DNA of 64,000 nt, from NCBI RefSeq assembly GCF_001642935.1, contig NZ_CP016761.1, forward strand, positions 1,674,001 through 1,738,000, written 5' to 3'. Positions 1 through 8,373 of this stretch are shown here, piece after piece. Numbering within the stretch: the stretch's first letter is position 1; every line of letters begins with the position of its first letter. The stretch is from Fictibacillus arsenicus (lineage in GTDB: Bacteria > Bacillota > Bacilli > Bacillales > Fictibacillaceae). Made by a program: the position numbers and the translations under genes. The notes below the pieces were generated by a model. The model saw only the letters and a program-made list of their open reading frames with translations. It did not search any database and was not told the origin of the DNA.

Positions 1-353
1 CCGTTAAAATGGCAGGAAAGTCTTTCAAGGATAAAATAGATTTATTGACAAATTTAAGATCTGAAAACCATATTAATGGCTGTACTGTTATGATGAAGAG
101 GCAGGTGTTCTCGAGTATTGGATTTTTTAATGAAAAATTAAAGTGTACACAAGATTACGATTTTTGGTTACGTGCAGTACAAAATTATGAATTGTATTAT
201 TTGCATGAACCGCTGGTGAAATATAGAGTTCACGACCAAATGGGTACACGCAGGTTTACTGATTTATTACTTAAAGAAGTTCGATTTTTACAACAAAAAT
301 ACAACCATAAACTAATCCAATTAATTAATCAGGAAAGAAAAGGGCAGATATAA
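1..353 (+). CDS. Partial family 2 glycosyltransferase, C-terminal part
   Basis: The reading frame is open to the left edge of the window, so the true start and the catalytic N-terminus lie outside. The visible 114+ residues contain the C-terminal half typical of GT2 (GT-A fold) enzymes: an NGCTVMMKRQVF segment, then GFFNEKLKCTQDYDFWLRA, in which QDYDFW matches the usual acidic catalytic-base region, then LVKYRVHDQMGT. Such enzymes transfer a sugar from a nucleotide donor to a glycan, often for exopolysaccharide or surface glycans, at the cytoplasmic membrane. Two GT4-type genes follow on the same strand, which suggests a surface polysaccharide or protein glycosylation cluster. Substrate cannot be inferred. 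Confidence 0.75.
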   Translation, partial: VKMAGKSFKDKIDLLTNLRSENHINGCTVMMKRQVFSSIGFFNEKLKCTQDYDFWLRAVQNYELYYLHEPLVKYRVHDQMGTRRFTDLLLKEVRFLQQKYNHKLIQLINQERKGQI

Positions 354-665
354 AATATTTTGATAATCGGAAGAATTAAATAAAAATTTCTACTTTTAAG
401 TTTCCTCTCCACACCAAATTTATATTTTCCCATGAAATCATTAAAGCTTAAATTTTGTTGCACAAAATTTAAGGTATTGTGGGTAAATTAACATGGGTTC
501 CCCGAAAATACTCTGCACGTTAGTTTATTCAGAGGATTAACCTATCCGACGTACCAGTCTCTCCCTTATTTAATAAACGCAATAAAAATTACTAAAACAC
601 TTGGTTACTTGAATGAAAAAAATTGAACTCATAAACGGTATCCTTTTATCGATACCAACAAGAGG
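354..665. other. Intergenic gap in glycosyltransferase cluster
   Basis: About 310 bp of AT-rich sequence with no convincing ORF. The one clear structure is the perfect inverted repeat at 447-473, listed separately. No strong sigma-A promoter was recognised. Confidence 0.5.
447..473. repeat. Perfect 11 bp inverted repeat (hairpin)
   Basis: CTTAAATTTTG at 447-457 is matched exactly by its reverse complement at 463-473, with a 5 nt spacer (TTGCA). Neither strand has a following T-run, so this is not a typical terminator. It could be an operator for a dimeric regulator or an attenuating hairpin in the leader of the next glycosyltransferase. Confidence 0.6.
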
Positions 666-701
666 ATGTTAAACAAAGTTAAAAGATTTGGAGAGATTTT
701 C

Positions 702-1760
702 GTGAAAGATAAGAAGATTAAATTTACCTTCCCTATTTTATCCCTAAATAAGGGTGGAGCACAACGAATGCTTGTGGATATTACTAATTACCTTGTGGAT
801 AGAGGTCATGATGTAACGATTATTATGTTGAAAAACAGTATCAATGAATATAATGTACGAGCTAGAATCATCCATGGAAAAAGTGCAGAAAGACTATCAG
901 CAAGCGATTATCCAAAGAGTGATATTATTGTTTCTAATTTCTTTACAACAGTTGAATCAGCTCATCAAGCCAGTCTAAATGGAAAAGGACTTCATATCCG
1001 TTTTAGTTTATGTTATGAACCTATATTCTTGCCTGATCAAAACCTTTCTTTTCATTCCTACTACAAGGCACCTTATCTTGTTATATTATCTAAATATCAA
1101 CAAAAGTTAATCTCATTATTAACCGGATTAACCGGGCAAATTATTCCTATATATGTAAATCCGAATTTCAAGAATTTAAAAGTACGCCATCACAACCCTA
1201 CCCTCCAAATCTCTGCGATTGTCAGAATGCCTGAAGGTGGATGGACATGGCATAGAGACCAGGATTATTTACTTCAACAATTAAACCTCGTTAAGAACCG
1301 ATATCCTAACCTTCAATTTAATCTTATATGTCCACCTAATGAGTTCGCCAAATCTCAAATACTCCAAAATATAAAAAATGCAAAATCCTTTCGTTTTTTT
1401 ACTCCAGCAAATGATCAGGAATTGTGTCAGCTTTATAGTCAATCTGATATATTTGTCACTTCATCTATTTATGAGGCTGCTCCCCTGCCAGGTTTAGAAG
1501 CAATGAGATGCGGGGCTGCCCTTGCAACTGTTTATGCTGGGGGAAACACTGAATACTGTAACCATGAAAGTAATTGTTTAATGTCTTATCGACATCAAAA
1601 CAGGTTGGCTTCAGATATTATGCGGCTTATTGACAATCCAGCTTTAAGAATTAAATTAGCTTCACAAGGAGAACTGGACTCACAGCAATGGACATTACAA
1701 CGAACTGCTTCTGCATTTGAACAAATTTGTAAGGCAGCTATTTGTGATATAAGCATATAA
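702..1760 (+). CDS. Family 4-type glycosyltransferase
   Basis: A cytoplasmic GT-B fold sugar transferase of about 352 residues. The N-terminus has the glycine-rich acceptor-side loop LSLNKGGAQRML. The C-terminal donor-binding domain has the EX7E-like motif YEAAPLPGLEAMRCG followed by a GGNTEYC loop. I prefer the GTG at 702 because GGAGAG lies 6 nt upstream; an in-frame ATG at 666 has no properly spaced site. The gene stands about 350 bp after a GT2 gene and 200 bp before another GT4 gene, which suggests a glycan biosynthesis group. AT-rich coding and the lack of match to the conserved chromosomal order to the right suggest an accessory region. Donor and acceptor are unknown. Confidence 0.8.
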   Translation: MKDKKIKFTFPILSLNKGGAQRMLVDITNYLVDRGHDVTIIMLKNSINEYNVRARIIHGKSAERLSASDYPKSDIIVSNFFTTVESAHQASLNGKGLHIRFSLCYEPIFLPDQNLSFHSYYKAPYLVILSKYQQKLISLLTGLTGQIIPIYVNPNFKNLKVRHHNPTLQISAIVRMPEGGWTWHRDQDYLLQQLNLVKNRYPNLQFNLICPPNEFAKSQILQNIKNAKSFRFFTPANDQELCQLYSQSDIFVTSSIYEAAPLPGLEAMRCGAALATVYAGGNTEYCNHESNCLMSYRHQNRLASDIMRLIDNPALRIKLASQGELDSQQWTLQRTASAFEQICKAAICDISI

Positions 1761-1957
1761 AGGATTAAATTATTTTATTAAAATTACCGCTGTGGACTTA
1801 GACCATATTCCAATTTGTAAGAATAGATTAATTTTTTATTATTAGCAGAAAAGTAATTTTGTAATTTGCTGAAAAAAACTTTATTTAAGATTATATATGC
1901 ATGCTTTATTATAAGGTCGATGCATTTAGGAGGGTTTAATCCTTTTTAGGAGATAGA

Positions 1958-3034
1958 ATGAATATATTATTTGTCTTTTATATACCTAGTGGCGGAGTTG
2001 AAACTTTGAACCGTCAAAGATGTGCTGCACTGAAAAAATTCAATATAAACTGTCATTGCCTTTATTATGAAGCGCGAAGAGAACTAGTTAATCATTTTGA
2101 TGGTCCTTGTTTTATAGGTAAAGATCCAAAAATGATAAAAAATATTTTAGATCAAGGACAATATAGCGCCATTGTAATAGTGTCCGATTATAAGATACTT
2201 CCTTTATTCAGAAGGTTAGGATATAAAGGAAAACTGATCATTGAAATTCAAGGATTAGGCGCCAAAGATAAGGCGAGAGAATTCATTTTGGCTGGTCGAT
2301 CAGAAATAAAACAACATGCTGATGCATTACTAAATCCAAAAACACCGCATATTGTTCAATTGCTTGATAACATATTTCCTGAAATACCGAAATTCAGCTT
2401 TAATAATTGTTTTGATACAAATCAGTTTGGTTATCAAGATGTTGCGAAATCTTCTCATCCCATTGTGGCTTGGATCGGACGTATTGAAGATAATAAAAAC
2501 TGGAAAGAGTTTCTTTATATTGGCCAACGACTTATACAACAATTTAATCCAAATATACAACTATATATGTTTGAAGACCCGACACTTGCAGTTTATAAAG
2601 AAAGAATTGAATTTGAAAGATTAATTGTTAAGCTCGGACTAACTAAGAACTTATCAATATTACAGAATATACCGAATACTAAAATGGCTGAAATTTTTTC
2701 AAGAATAGGGGACTCAGGCGGGTTTCTGTGTTCCACTTCTAAAGTAGAAGGGGCTCCATATTCTATACTAGAAGCTTTAAGCTGTAAATGCCCTGTTCTA
2801 ACTACCGATTCTGACGGAGTCAAAAGTTCTGTTATCCATAACCAAACCGGAAAATATTATGTATTAGGAAACATAGATCACGCAGTAACAGAAGCGAAAG
2901 AATTACTTAACAATCTTCAATTAAGAGAATATATCCGAGCAAACGGGTTAATTCATGTAAAATCAAAATTTAATCCTGAAACTTACAGTCAGAATTTCAT
3001 TGGCATGCTTCGATCGTTAGGTATAGGCGTATGA
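1958..3034 (+). CDS. Family 4 glycosyltransferase
   Basis: A 358-residue GT-B glycosyltransferase. The N-terminus carries the YIPSGGVETL loop that binds acceptor or phosphate. The C-terminal Rossmann domain begins near PIVAWIGRIEDNKNW and contains the EX7E motif in KVEGAPYSILEALSCKCPVL. The start ATG is preceded by AGGAGATAGA. The gene ends at a simple Rho-independent terminator (3082-3109). Its position after two other transferases and just before a CotD-like coat gene makes a role in a surface or spore-surface glycan possible, but this is inference from position only. Confidence 0.85.
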   Translation: MNILFVFYIPSGGVETLNRQRCAALKKFNINCHCLYYEARRELVNHFDGPCFIGKDPKMIKNILDQGQYSAIVIVSDYKILPLFRRLGYKGKLIIEIQGLGAKDKAREFILAGRSEIKQHADALLNPKTPHIVQLLDNIFPEIPKFSFNNCFDTNQFGYQDVAKSSHPIVAWIGRIEDNKNWKEFLYIGQRLIQQFNPNIQLYMFEDPTLAVYKERIEFERLIVKLGLTKNLSILQNIPNTKMAEIFSRIGDSGGFLCSTSKVEGAPYSILEALSCKCPVLTTDSDGVKSSVIHNQTGKYYVLGNIDHAVTEAKELLNNLQLREYIRANGLIHVKSKFNPETYSQNFIGMLRSLGIGV

Positions 3035-3081
3035 GATATATTAATTTCGTTATGATTGTCATAGAAAAGTATATGAAAACC

Positions 3082-3109
3082 AAAACACCTTATAAATTAG
3101 GGTGTTTTT
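3082..3109 (+). terminator. Terminator after glycosyltransferase genes
   Basis: AAAACACC (3082-3089) pairs with GGTGTTTT (3101-3108) around a short AT loop and runs into T residues. Confidence 0.7.
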
Positions 3110-3125
3110 ATATGGAATTGGACGA

Positions 3126-3152
3126 ACTTTTTAAGTCGTCCTACATAAAATA
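3126..3152 (+). promoter_or_regulatory. Putative sigma-K promoter for cotD-like gene
   Basis: An AC dinucleotide at 3126-3127 is followed after 16 nt by CATAAAATA (3144-3152), which fits the sigma-K pattern AC-16/17-CATAnnnTA. The gene downstream encodes a coat protein of a family that is made in the mother cell under sigma-K in B. subtilis. The predicted start of transcription would leave a leader of about 35 nt including the ribosome-binding site. Confidence 0.55.
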
Positions 3153-3193
3153 AAGAGAAATATGATTAAAGATTTTGAAAGGAGAAGTCTTTT

Positions 3194-3655
3194 TTGTTTA
3201 AACGCCCTCGAATTTTCCCTAAAAAGGGAATGGGACCAATGGGACCAATGGGACCAACATTGGGAGCAATGGCACAAGCACCTCAGATGGGGAAGGGACC
3301 TACTTTGGGTGCAATGGCACAAATGCCTCAAATGGGTGGTTGCGGATATCCTCCAGTTTCACCATCGCAATATTACCCTCCGCAAGTTTTGCCTGCACAA
3401 TATAGTCCTACTAACCAACAGATGCAATATAATCAGCAAGATGTATATGTACCAATGATTCATCCTACTCAAACAACACAGGTTAATCAGACAAACTATA
3501 AATATGTTCATTATTTCCCGCAGAACACGAATGTTGTTAACCAAGCAACTCAGCAGAACCTTTGCGGAACTACTTCACCGATAATGGCTAACCCTTGTCC
3601 GCCTCCATGTGTTCCATGTCCTCCGCGTCCGCCATGCGGCTGGAGAAAGAAGTAA
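3194..3655 (+). CDS. CotD-family spore coat protein
   Basis: A 153-residue inner spore coat protein. The central part (about residues 87-125), with VPMIHPTQTTQVNQTNYKYV and a following HYFPQNTNVVN stretch, matches the CotD family core. The N-terminus is low complexity: a basic FKRPRIFPKK segment, then MGP repeated three times and two copies of GPTLGAMAQ-PQMG, encoded by 9 bp tandem repeats near 3230-3258. The C-terminus is Pro/Cys rich (PCPPPCVPCPPRPPCGW), likely for disulfide or zinc cross-linking in the coat. The start is TTG at 3194, 8 nt after AAAGGAG. A sigma-K-like promoter precedes it. It is about twice the length of B. subtilis CotD because of the extra N-terminal repeats. Confidence 0.8.
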   Translation: MFKRPRIFPKKGMGPMGPMGPTLGAMAQAPQMGKGPTLGAMAQMPQMGGCGYPPVSPSQYYPPQVLPAQYSPTNQQMQYNQQDVYVPMIHPTQTTQVNQTNYKYVHYFPQNTNVVNQATQQNLCGTTSPIMANPCPPPCVPCPPRPPCGWRKK

Positions 3656-3660
3656 TTTAG

Positions 3661-3695
3661 AAGCTGCCGGCACCGTCGGCGGCTTTCTTTTTTTT
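3661..3695 (+). terminator. Terminator of cotD-like gene
   Basis: AGCTGCCG pairs with CGGCGGCT (one wobble), followed by TTTCTTTTTTTT. Confidence 0.85.
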
Positions 3696-3757
3696 GATTC
3701 TGTTGACGTAAAATAGGGAAAGAATAGTAGTGAAAAAATACGAGCGGAGGGTTAGCT

Positions 3758-4504
3758 ATGAATTCTACTAAAAGTATTGTACTTATTACTGGAGCGGCTC
3801 AAGGCATTGGAAAACAAATCGCGGTCGATTTTGCAAAAGCGGGATGGATTCCTTCTCTGATAGATTTCGACCAGCAAGAGCTGGAGAAAACTTTAACCGA
3901 AGTCCGTCATATCGAACCGAAAAGTAATTCCATTACTTGCGATGTAAAAAAACCTGAAGAGATTATAAAAGCTGTGTCTGAAACAAATGATAAATTAGGC
4001 GGTCTCAATTGTGTCATAAATAACGCAGGAATTTCAATATGGAAATCTCCATATGAATTATCTGTAGATGAATGGGATGAAATCATACAGACCAATTTAA
4101 GGAGCGTTTTTCTATTTTCTAGAGAAGCAGCAAGATATATGGCAATAGCAGGCGGCGGTTCGATTATTAACATGGCATCAACGCGTGCATTCATGTCAGA
4201 ACCGCATTCTGAAGCTTATGCTGCAACAAAAGGAGGCATAGTTGCGCTGACACATGCCCTTGCATCTTCTTTTGCAGAAGACCGTATTACGGTGAATTCA
4301 ATTAGTCCCGGCTGGATCCATACGGGAAATTATTCTGAGCTAAGAAAAATCGATCATGAACAGCATCTTTCAAAAAGAGTAGGGAAACCATCTGATATTT
4401 CACGAGCCTGCTTGTTTCTTGCAGACCCTGAGAATAATTTTATCACCGGTGAAAACATGACGATCGATGGCGGGATGACGCGGAAAATGATTTACGAACA
4501 CTAA
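3758..4504 (+). CDS. Short-chain dehydrogenase/reductase (SDR)
   Basis: A 248-residue classical SDR that uses NAD(P)H to oxidise or reduce a carbonyl/hydroxyl substrate in the cytoplasm. It has the Rossmann motif TGAAQGIG (11-18), NNAG (88-91), a catalytic Ser near 141 (NMAST), and Tyr154/Lys158 in the YAATK motif, followed by the usual SPGWI segment. The ATG has GGAGGG upstream. Length and motifs are full and intact. It is monocistronic or loosely linked to the cation exporter downstream. The substrate cannot be assigned: related sequences are annotated both as 3-oxoacyl-ACP reductases and as sugar dehydrogenases. Confidence 0.85.
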   Translation: MNSTKSIVLITGAAQGIGKQIAVDFAKAGWIPSLIDFDQQELEKTLTEVRHIEPKSNSITCDVKKPEEIIKAVSETNDKLGGLNCVINNAGISIWKSPYELSVDEWDEIIQTNLRSVFLFSREAARYMAIAGGGSIINMASTRAFMSEPHSEAYAATKGGIVALTHALASSFAEDRITVNSISPGWIHTGNYSELRKIDHEQHLSKRVGKPSDISRACLFLADPENNFITGENMTIDGGMTRKMIYEH

Positions 4505-4595
4505 TTGTTTCCTATAGGGAAAAAGATTGCTCTAGACCCACCCGGAAACCATTCTTTATGATTAAAAAGGTATTACATATGAAGGAGAAGAGAGA

Positions 4596-5471
4596 ATGCA
4601 AGCTGATCAGCAAAAAAGAGTGGAACGCGGTGTTTACTACAGTTTAGGAGCATATATATTTCTATCAATCGTTAAGCTTGTCTCAGGATTCGTTTACAAT
4701 TCTGATGCACTTATTGCTGATGGATTGAATAACGCCACTGATATTATCGCATCTATCGCGGTTTTAATCGGTTTAAAAATTTCAAGAAAACCGGCAGACG
4801 AAGATCATCCCTATGGTCATCTTCGTGCAGAAACCATTGCCTCGATGGTAGCGTCATTCATAATGGTTGTAATTGGAATAGAAGTATTGATTTCTTCCAT
4901 TAAAAAGATGTTTAAAGGTGTTGAAACAGAGCCCTCTTTAACAGCTGCTATTATCGCCTTATTTGGTGCAGCTGTTATGCTTGGAGTTTACTTTTACAAT
5001 ATGAAAGTTGCCAGAGAAACGGATAGCCAAGGATTAAAGGCAGCAGCACTAGATAACCGTTCTGACGCATTTGTAAGTATTGGAGCTGCAGTAGGTATTT
5101 TAGGCGCGCAGATCGGAATGGCTTGGCTTGATCCTGCCGCAGCTGTTTTAGTAGGCTTAATTATTATTAAAACTGGTTGGGAAATTTTCACCGAAACTTC
5201 CCATAACCTTTCAGACGGATTTGATTACGAAGAAGGCAAAGAGATGGAGCATAAGATTTTAGATGTCGATGGTGTTGAAAACGTAGGTGATTTAAAGGCA
5301 AGAAAGCATGGTAACCGTGCAATCATTGATGTAACGATTAAAGTCGATCCTTCTCTGAATGTAGTGGAAAGCCATGAGATTACAGAGAAAATAGAGGATA
5401 CGATTAAAGAAGCTTATAATGTTGAAAGTATACAAGTTCATGTTGAACCCGAAGATGGAAAGAATAAATAA
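4596..5471 (+). CDS. Cation diffusion facilitator (likely Mn2+ or Zn2+/Fe2+ efflux)
   Basis: A 291-residue membrane antiporter of the CDF family that exports divalent metal in exchange for protons. Helix II carries DALIADGLNNATD with metal-binding Asp residues near 42 and 49; HPYGH is at 71-75; helix V carries ALDNRSD at 151-157. About six membrane spans are followed by a cytoplasmic ferredoxin-like dimerisation domain (residues about 210-290) ending in VHVEPE. The organisation resembles the B. subtilis YeaB/MneS and YdfM/MneP manganese exporters, so Mn2+ is the best guess. The start has AAGGAGAAG upstream. The gene is convergent with the VOC gene, with only 6 bp between stops. Confidence 0.85.
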   Translation: MQADQQKRVERGVYYSLGAYIFLSIVKLVSGFVYNSDALIADGLNNATDIIASIAVLIGLKISRKPADEDHPYGHLRAETIASMVASFIMVVIGIEVLISSIKKMFKGVETEPSLTAAIIALFGAAVMLGVYFYNMKVARETDSQGLKAAALDNRSDAFVSIGAAVGILGAQIGMAWLDPAAAVLVGLIIIKTGWEIFTETSHNLSDGFDYEEGKEMEHKILDVDGVENVGDLKARKHGNRAIIDVTIKVDPSLNVVESHEITEKIEDTIKEAYNVESIQVHVEPEDGKNK

Positions 5472-5477
5472 ACCGTT

Positions 5478-5837
5478 TTATTCTGGTTCAATAAACTCAA
5501 TTCGGTTGCCAAAAGGATCACGAATAGAAAAGCGGTTAAAACCCGGAATTGGTAACTCTTTTTGAATCGTGATTTCTTGAGCTGTTAAGTGATCTTTTAA
5601 TTCACTCAGCCCCATCACTAAAAAGGCTGGATGATGTTTTCCTTTGAACACTTGATCCTCTACACCAATATGTAGTTCTTGGCTGCCGATCTGGAACCAC
5701 ATACCTCCGTTTTTCTTAAGAGCTTCCGGTTTAGGAATTTCTTTTAGTCCAAGGACATCTTTATAGAATATTTTTGCTTCTGATTCTTTGTCTGCAGGAA
5801 TACATAGCTGCACATGATGGATACCCGAAATTTTCAT
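5478..5837 (-). CDS. VOC (glyoxalase/bleomycin resistance) family protein
   Basis: A roughly 119-residue single-domain vicinal oxygen chelate protein. It opens with MKISGIHHVQLCIP, in which the His pair region supplies a metal ligand, and ends with the family signature FGNRIEFIEPE with the metal-binding Glu. The internal ATG at 5837 is chosen because GGGGG lies just upstream, inside the end of the upstream gene; the longer ORF would overlap that gene. It is probably translated together with the TauE-like gene (5 nt gap). The substrate is unknown. Confidence 0.75.
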   Translation of the reverse strand: MKISGIHHVQLCIPADKESEAKIFYKDVLGLKEIPKPEALKKNGGMWFQIGSQELHIGVEDQVFKGKHHPAFLVMGLSELKDHLTAQEITIQKELPIPGFNRFSIRDPFGNRIEFIEPE

Positions 5838-5842
5838 TGAAA

Positions 5843-6574
5843 CTACCCCCATTGAATGATTAATTGAAGAATAAGCATAACGGTTACAGTCCTCATCAGG
5901 ATTGTAACTTGTTTTGTTTTTAGCTTAGGTGCGAGTTTAACGGCAACCTGTGCACCGCAAATACTACCGATTGTAAGAGGTATTGCAATATCCCACATAT
6001 AATGACCCGCCAAAAAGTAAGTAACAACTGCACCCGTACAGCTTAAGAAAGTATTGAACCTGGTAAATGAAACGGTGCGGATGTAAGAAAAGCCATTTCT
6101 TAAGAAAAGCTGCATCTGCATGGTGCCCTGTCCAGGACCGAACATGCCGTCATACGCTCCGATTCCAAAGAGGAACGGATATTTTCGTGCAGGAAGCTGT
6201 TTTGCTTCGTTTTCGGGGCTGATATCTTTTTTTGTTTTAATAAAAGTTAAGAATAATGCTCCGCTTAATAATAGTAAAGCGATAATCGTTAAGTTTTCTC
6301 TCGAGATCGCTGATGCGATTAAGCCTCCGCTGATTCCGCCAATTAAACTTACTGCACCTGATAAAAAGTAAGGTTTAAGTTTCGCGTCATTTTTTCTTAA
6401 TAGCACAAAAAAGCTTGAAAACGAGCTGAACATATTGGCAAACTTATTAGCAGCAATAGCAGAATGAACAGGTATTCCTAATAAAAGCATAATAGGAAAG
6501 TTGATCATACCGCCGCTGCCAGACAGTGTACCGATAAAAGTGGCAAAAAAGCCGACTACTATGAGGATATACAT
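5843..6574 (-). CDS. TauE/SafE family membrane exporter (sulfite/anion permease)
   Basis: A 243-residue integral membrane protein with about eight hydrophobic segments and the TauE/SafE signature GFFATFIGTLSGSGGMINFP near the N-terminus and a second related GIGAYDGMFGPGQGT half in the middle. The family exports sulfite, sulfoacetate or similar small organic anions. The ATG at 6574 has AAAGGATG upstream at good distance; the upstream in-frame ATG at 6592 has no ribosome-binding site. It forms a two-gene unit with the VOC protein and is divergent from ccpC, sharing a 120 bp promoter region. Confidence 0.8.
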   Translation of the reverse strand: MYILIVVGFFATFIGTLSGSGGMINFPIMLLLGIPVHSAIAANKFANMFSSFSSFFVLLRKNDAKLKPYFLSGAVSLIGGISGGLIASAISRENLTIIALLLLSGALFLTFIKTKKDISPENEAKQLPARKYPFLFGIGAYDGMFGPGQGTMQMQLFLRNGFSYIRTVSFTRFNTFLSCTGAVVTYFLAGHYMWDIAIPLTIGSICGAQVAVKLAPKLKTKQVTILMRTVTVMLILQLIIQWG

Positions 6575-6695
6575 GGCGACACATCCTTTCATTTCTGTTT
6601 ACATATATATCCTATGTTACGGTATACTTAAAATAAATTACATAAATTGGACGAAGGTATATAAGTAAAACTTATTGATTGAAAGAAGGCACACT

Positions 6696-7565
6696 ATGCA
6701 ATTATCCGAGTTTCGAATTTTACACGTACTGGCAGAAGAACTGAATATGAGAAAAGCATCAGAAAGACTGTATGTATCTCAGCCGGCCTTAAGCCAGCGG
6801 CTGCAATCCATCGAAAACAATTGGGGCACCATTATATTTATCAGATCGCAAAAAGGCTTGACGCTTACTCCAGCGGGTGAAAAAATAATTTCATATGTGA
6901 ATGAAGTGCTGCAAAAAGAGGAAGCGGTTAAAGAAGAACTGCAATCTCTCTCAGAGCACGTTCATGGAACACTAAAATTAGCAGTAGCTTCAATCATCGG
7001 CCAGTATTGGCTGCCGCATGTTTTAAAGGAATATGTGAACCTTTATCCTCACGTTAATATTTCTCTTATTACCGGCTGGAGTTCTGAGATCATCAAGCAT
7101 TTATATGAAGACCGCATCCACTTAGGGATTGTCCGCGGAAATCCCGAGTGGCGCGGCAGTAAAGAGCACATTTTATCTGATCATCTCTACTTGGTTGATA
7201 CTGCGATTTCTTCCGTTGAAGAGTTGTCAGAGACATCCAAGCCTTTTATCCAATTTAAAAGCCATTCCACTTATTATCAAGAGATTCAGGATTGGTGGCA
7301 CAGTCACTTTAAGACAACTCCGCAGAAGACGATCGTAGTGGACCAGATTGAAACTTGCAAACAGATGGCATTGAACGGAATCGGCTATGCTATTTTGCCA
7401 TCGATCAGCCTGCGGCCAGAGGATGAGGTATTCAAAATACCCCTCACAGATAAAAGGGGAAATGTTCTTAAAAGAGATACATGGCTGATTCACCATGGTA
7501 TGGGTTCTGAACTGAAACAGGTAAACGTGTTTATGGAATTGATTCAAAAATTAACAAGAGAATAA
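6696..7565 (+). CDS. ccpC: LysR-type regulator CcpC (YkuM)
   Basis: A 289-residue LysR regulator. The winged helix-turn-helix lies at about residues 3-60 (ELNMRKASERLYVSQPALSQ), and the remainder is the periplasmic-binding-like effector domain. Close resemblance in sequence (for example VASIIGQYWLPHVLKEY and IETCKQMALNGIGYAILPS) and position next to dapH-dapL-ykuS identify it as CcpC, which in B. subtilis senses citrate and represses citB, citZ and itself. I start at ATG 6696, which is preceded by GAAAGAAGG; the TTG at 6675 is less likely. It is divergent from the TauE/VOC pair. Confidence 0.88.
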   Translation: MQLSEFRILHVLAEELNMRKASERLYVSQPALSQRLQSIENNWGTIIFIRSQKGLTLTPAGEKIISYVNEVLQKEEAVKEELQSLSEHVHGTLKLAVASIIGQYWLPHVLKEYVNLYPHVNISLITGWSSEIIKHLYEDRIHLGIVRGNPEWRGSKEHILSDHLYLVDTAISSVEELSETSKPFIQFKSHSTYYQEIQDWWHSHFKTTPQKTIVVDQIETCKQMALNGIGYAILPSISLRPEDEVFKIPLTDKRGNVLKRDTWLIHHGMGSELKQVNVFMELIQKLTRE

Positions 7566-7634
7566 CGTTTGAATGTTTCGATATTTAGTGGTTTAATACA
7601 ATACAGAATGACTTTTAAGGAGGACATAACAATT

Positions 7635-8351
7635 ATGAAAATGATGGATGCAAACGAGATTATTTCATTTATTCAAAACAGCACAAAATCTACACCTGTA
7701 AAAGTTTATGTAAAAGGAAATCTTGACAATATAGATTTCGGAAATGAAACGAAAGTATTCCCTTCTGGCAATACAGCAGTATTATTTGGAGAGTGGAAGG
7801 AAATCGAAGCTGCGATTCGCGCAAACGAAAGCAGTATCGAAGACTATGTAGTAGAAAATGACCGCCGCAATTCTGCGATTCCTTTATTGGATATGAAGAA
7901 CATTAAGGCGCGTATCGAACCAGGTGCGATAATCCGTGATCAAGTTGAGATCGGAGACAACGCAGTTATCATGATGGGTGCTTCTATTAACATCGGTTCA
8001 GTAATCGGCGAAGGCACAATGATCGATATGAACGTTGTCCTAGGCGGACGTGCAACTGTAGGGAAGAACTGCCACATTGGTGCAGGAACTGTCCTTGCGG
8101 GAGTAATTGAGCCACCATCAGCAAAGCCGGTCGTTGTTGAAGACGACGTTGTAATCGGAGCAAACGCAGTTGTACTTGAAGGCGTTACAGTTGGTAAAGG
8201 TGCAGTTGTTGCCGCAGGTGCTATTGTTATCGAAGATGTAGAACCTTACACAGTTGTTGGTGGAACACCAGCTCGCGTTCTTAAGAAGATTGATGAAAAA
8301 ACAAAATCAAAAACAGAAATCAGACAAGAACTACGTCAATTAAACGACTAA
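7635..8351 (+). CDS. dapH: Tetrahydrodipicolinate N-acetyltransferase
   Basis: A 238-residue cytoplasmic enzyme that acetylates 2,3,4,5-tetrahydrodipicolinate with acetyl-CoA in the acetylase branch of lysine/meso-diaminopimelate synthesis, supplying cell wall and dipicolinate precursors. It contains a left-handed beta-helix of hexapeptide repeats from about residue 90 to 205 (for example [16 protein letters not shown] and [16 protein letters not shown]) after a DapH N-terminal domain. The start ATG at 7635 is 11 nt after AAGGAGG (7617-7623). The dapL gene follows after 22 nt, forming a dapHL operon. Length agrees with the B. subtilis protein. Confidence 0.95.
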   Translation: MKMMDANEIISFIQNSTKSTPVKVYVKGNLDNIDFGNETKVFPSGNTAVLFGEWKEIEAAIRANESSIEDYVVENDRRNSAIPLLDMKNIKARIEPGAIIRDQVEIGDNAVIMMGASINIGSVIGEGTMIDMNVVLGGRATVGKNCHIGAGTVLAGVIEPPSAKPVVVEDDVVIGANAVVLEGVTVGKGAVVAAGAIVIEDVEPYTVVGGTPARVLKKIDEKTKSKTEIRQELRQLND

Positions 8352-8373
8352 TAAATTTAGGGGATGAGAGAAG

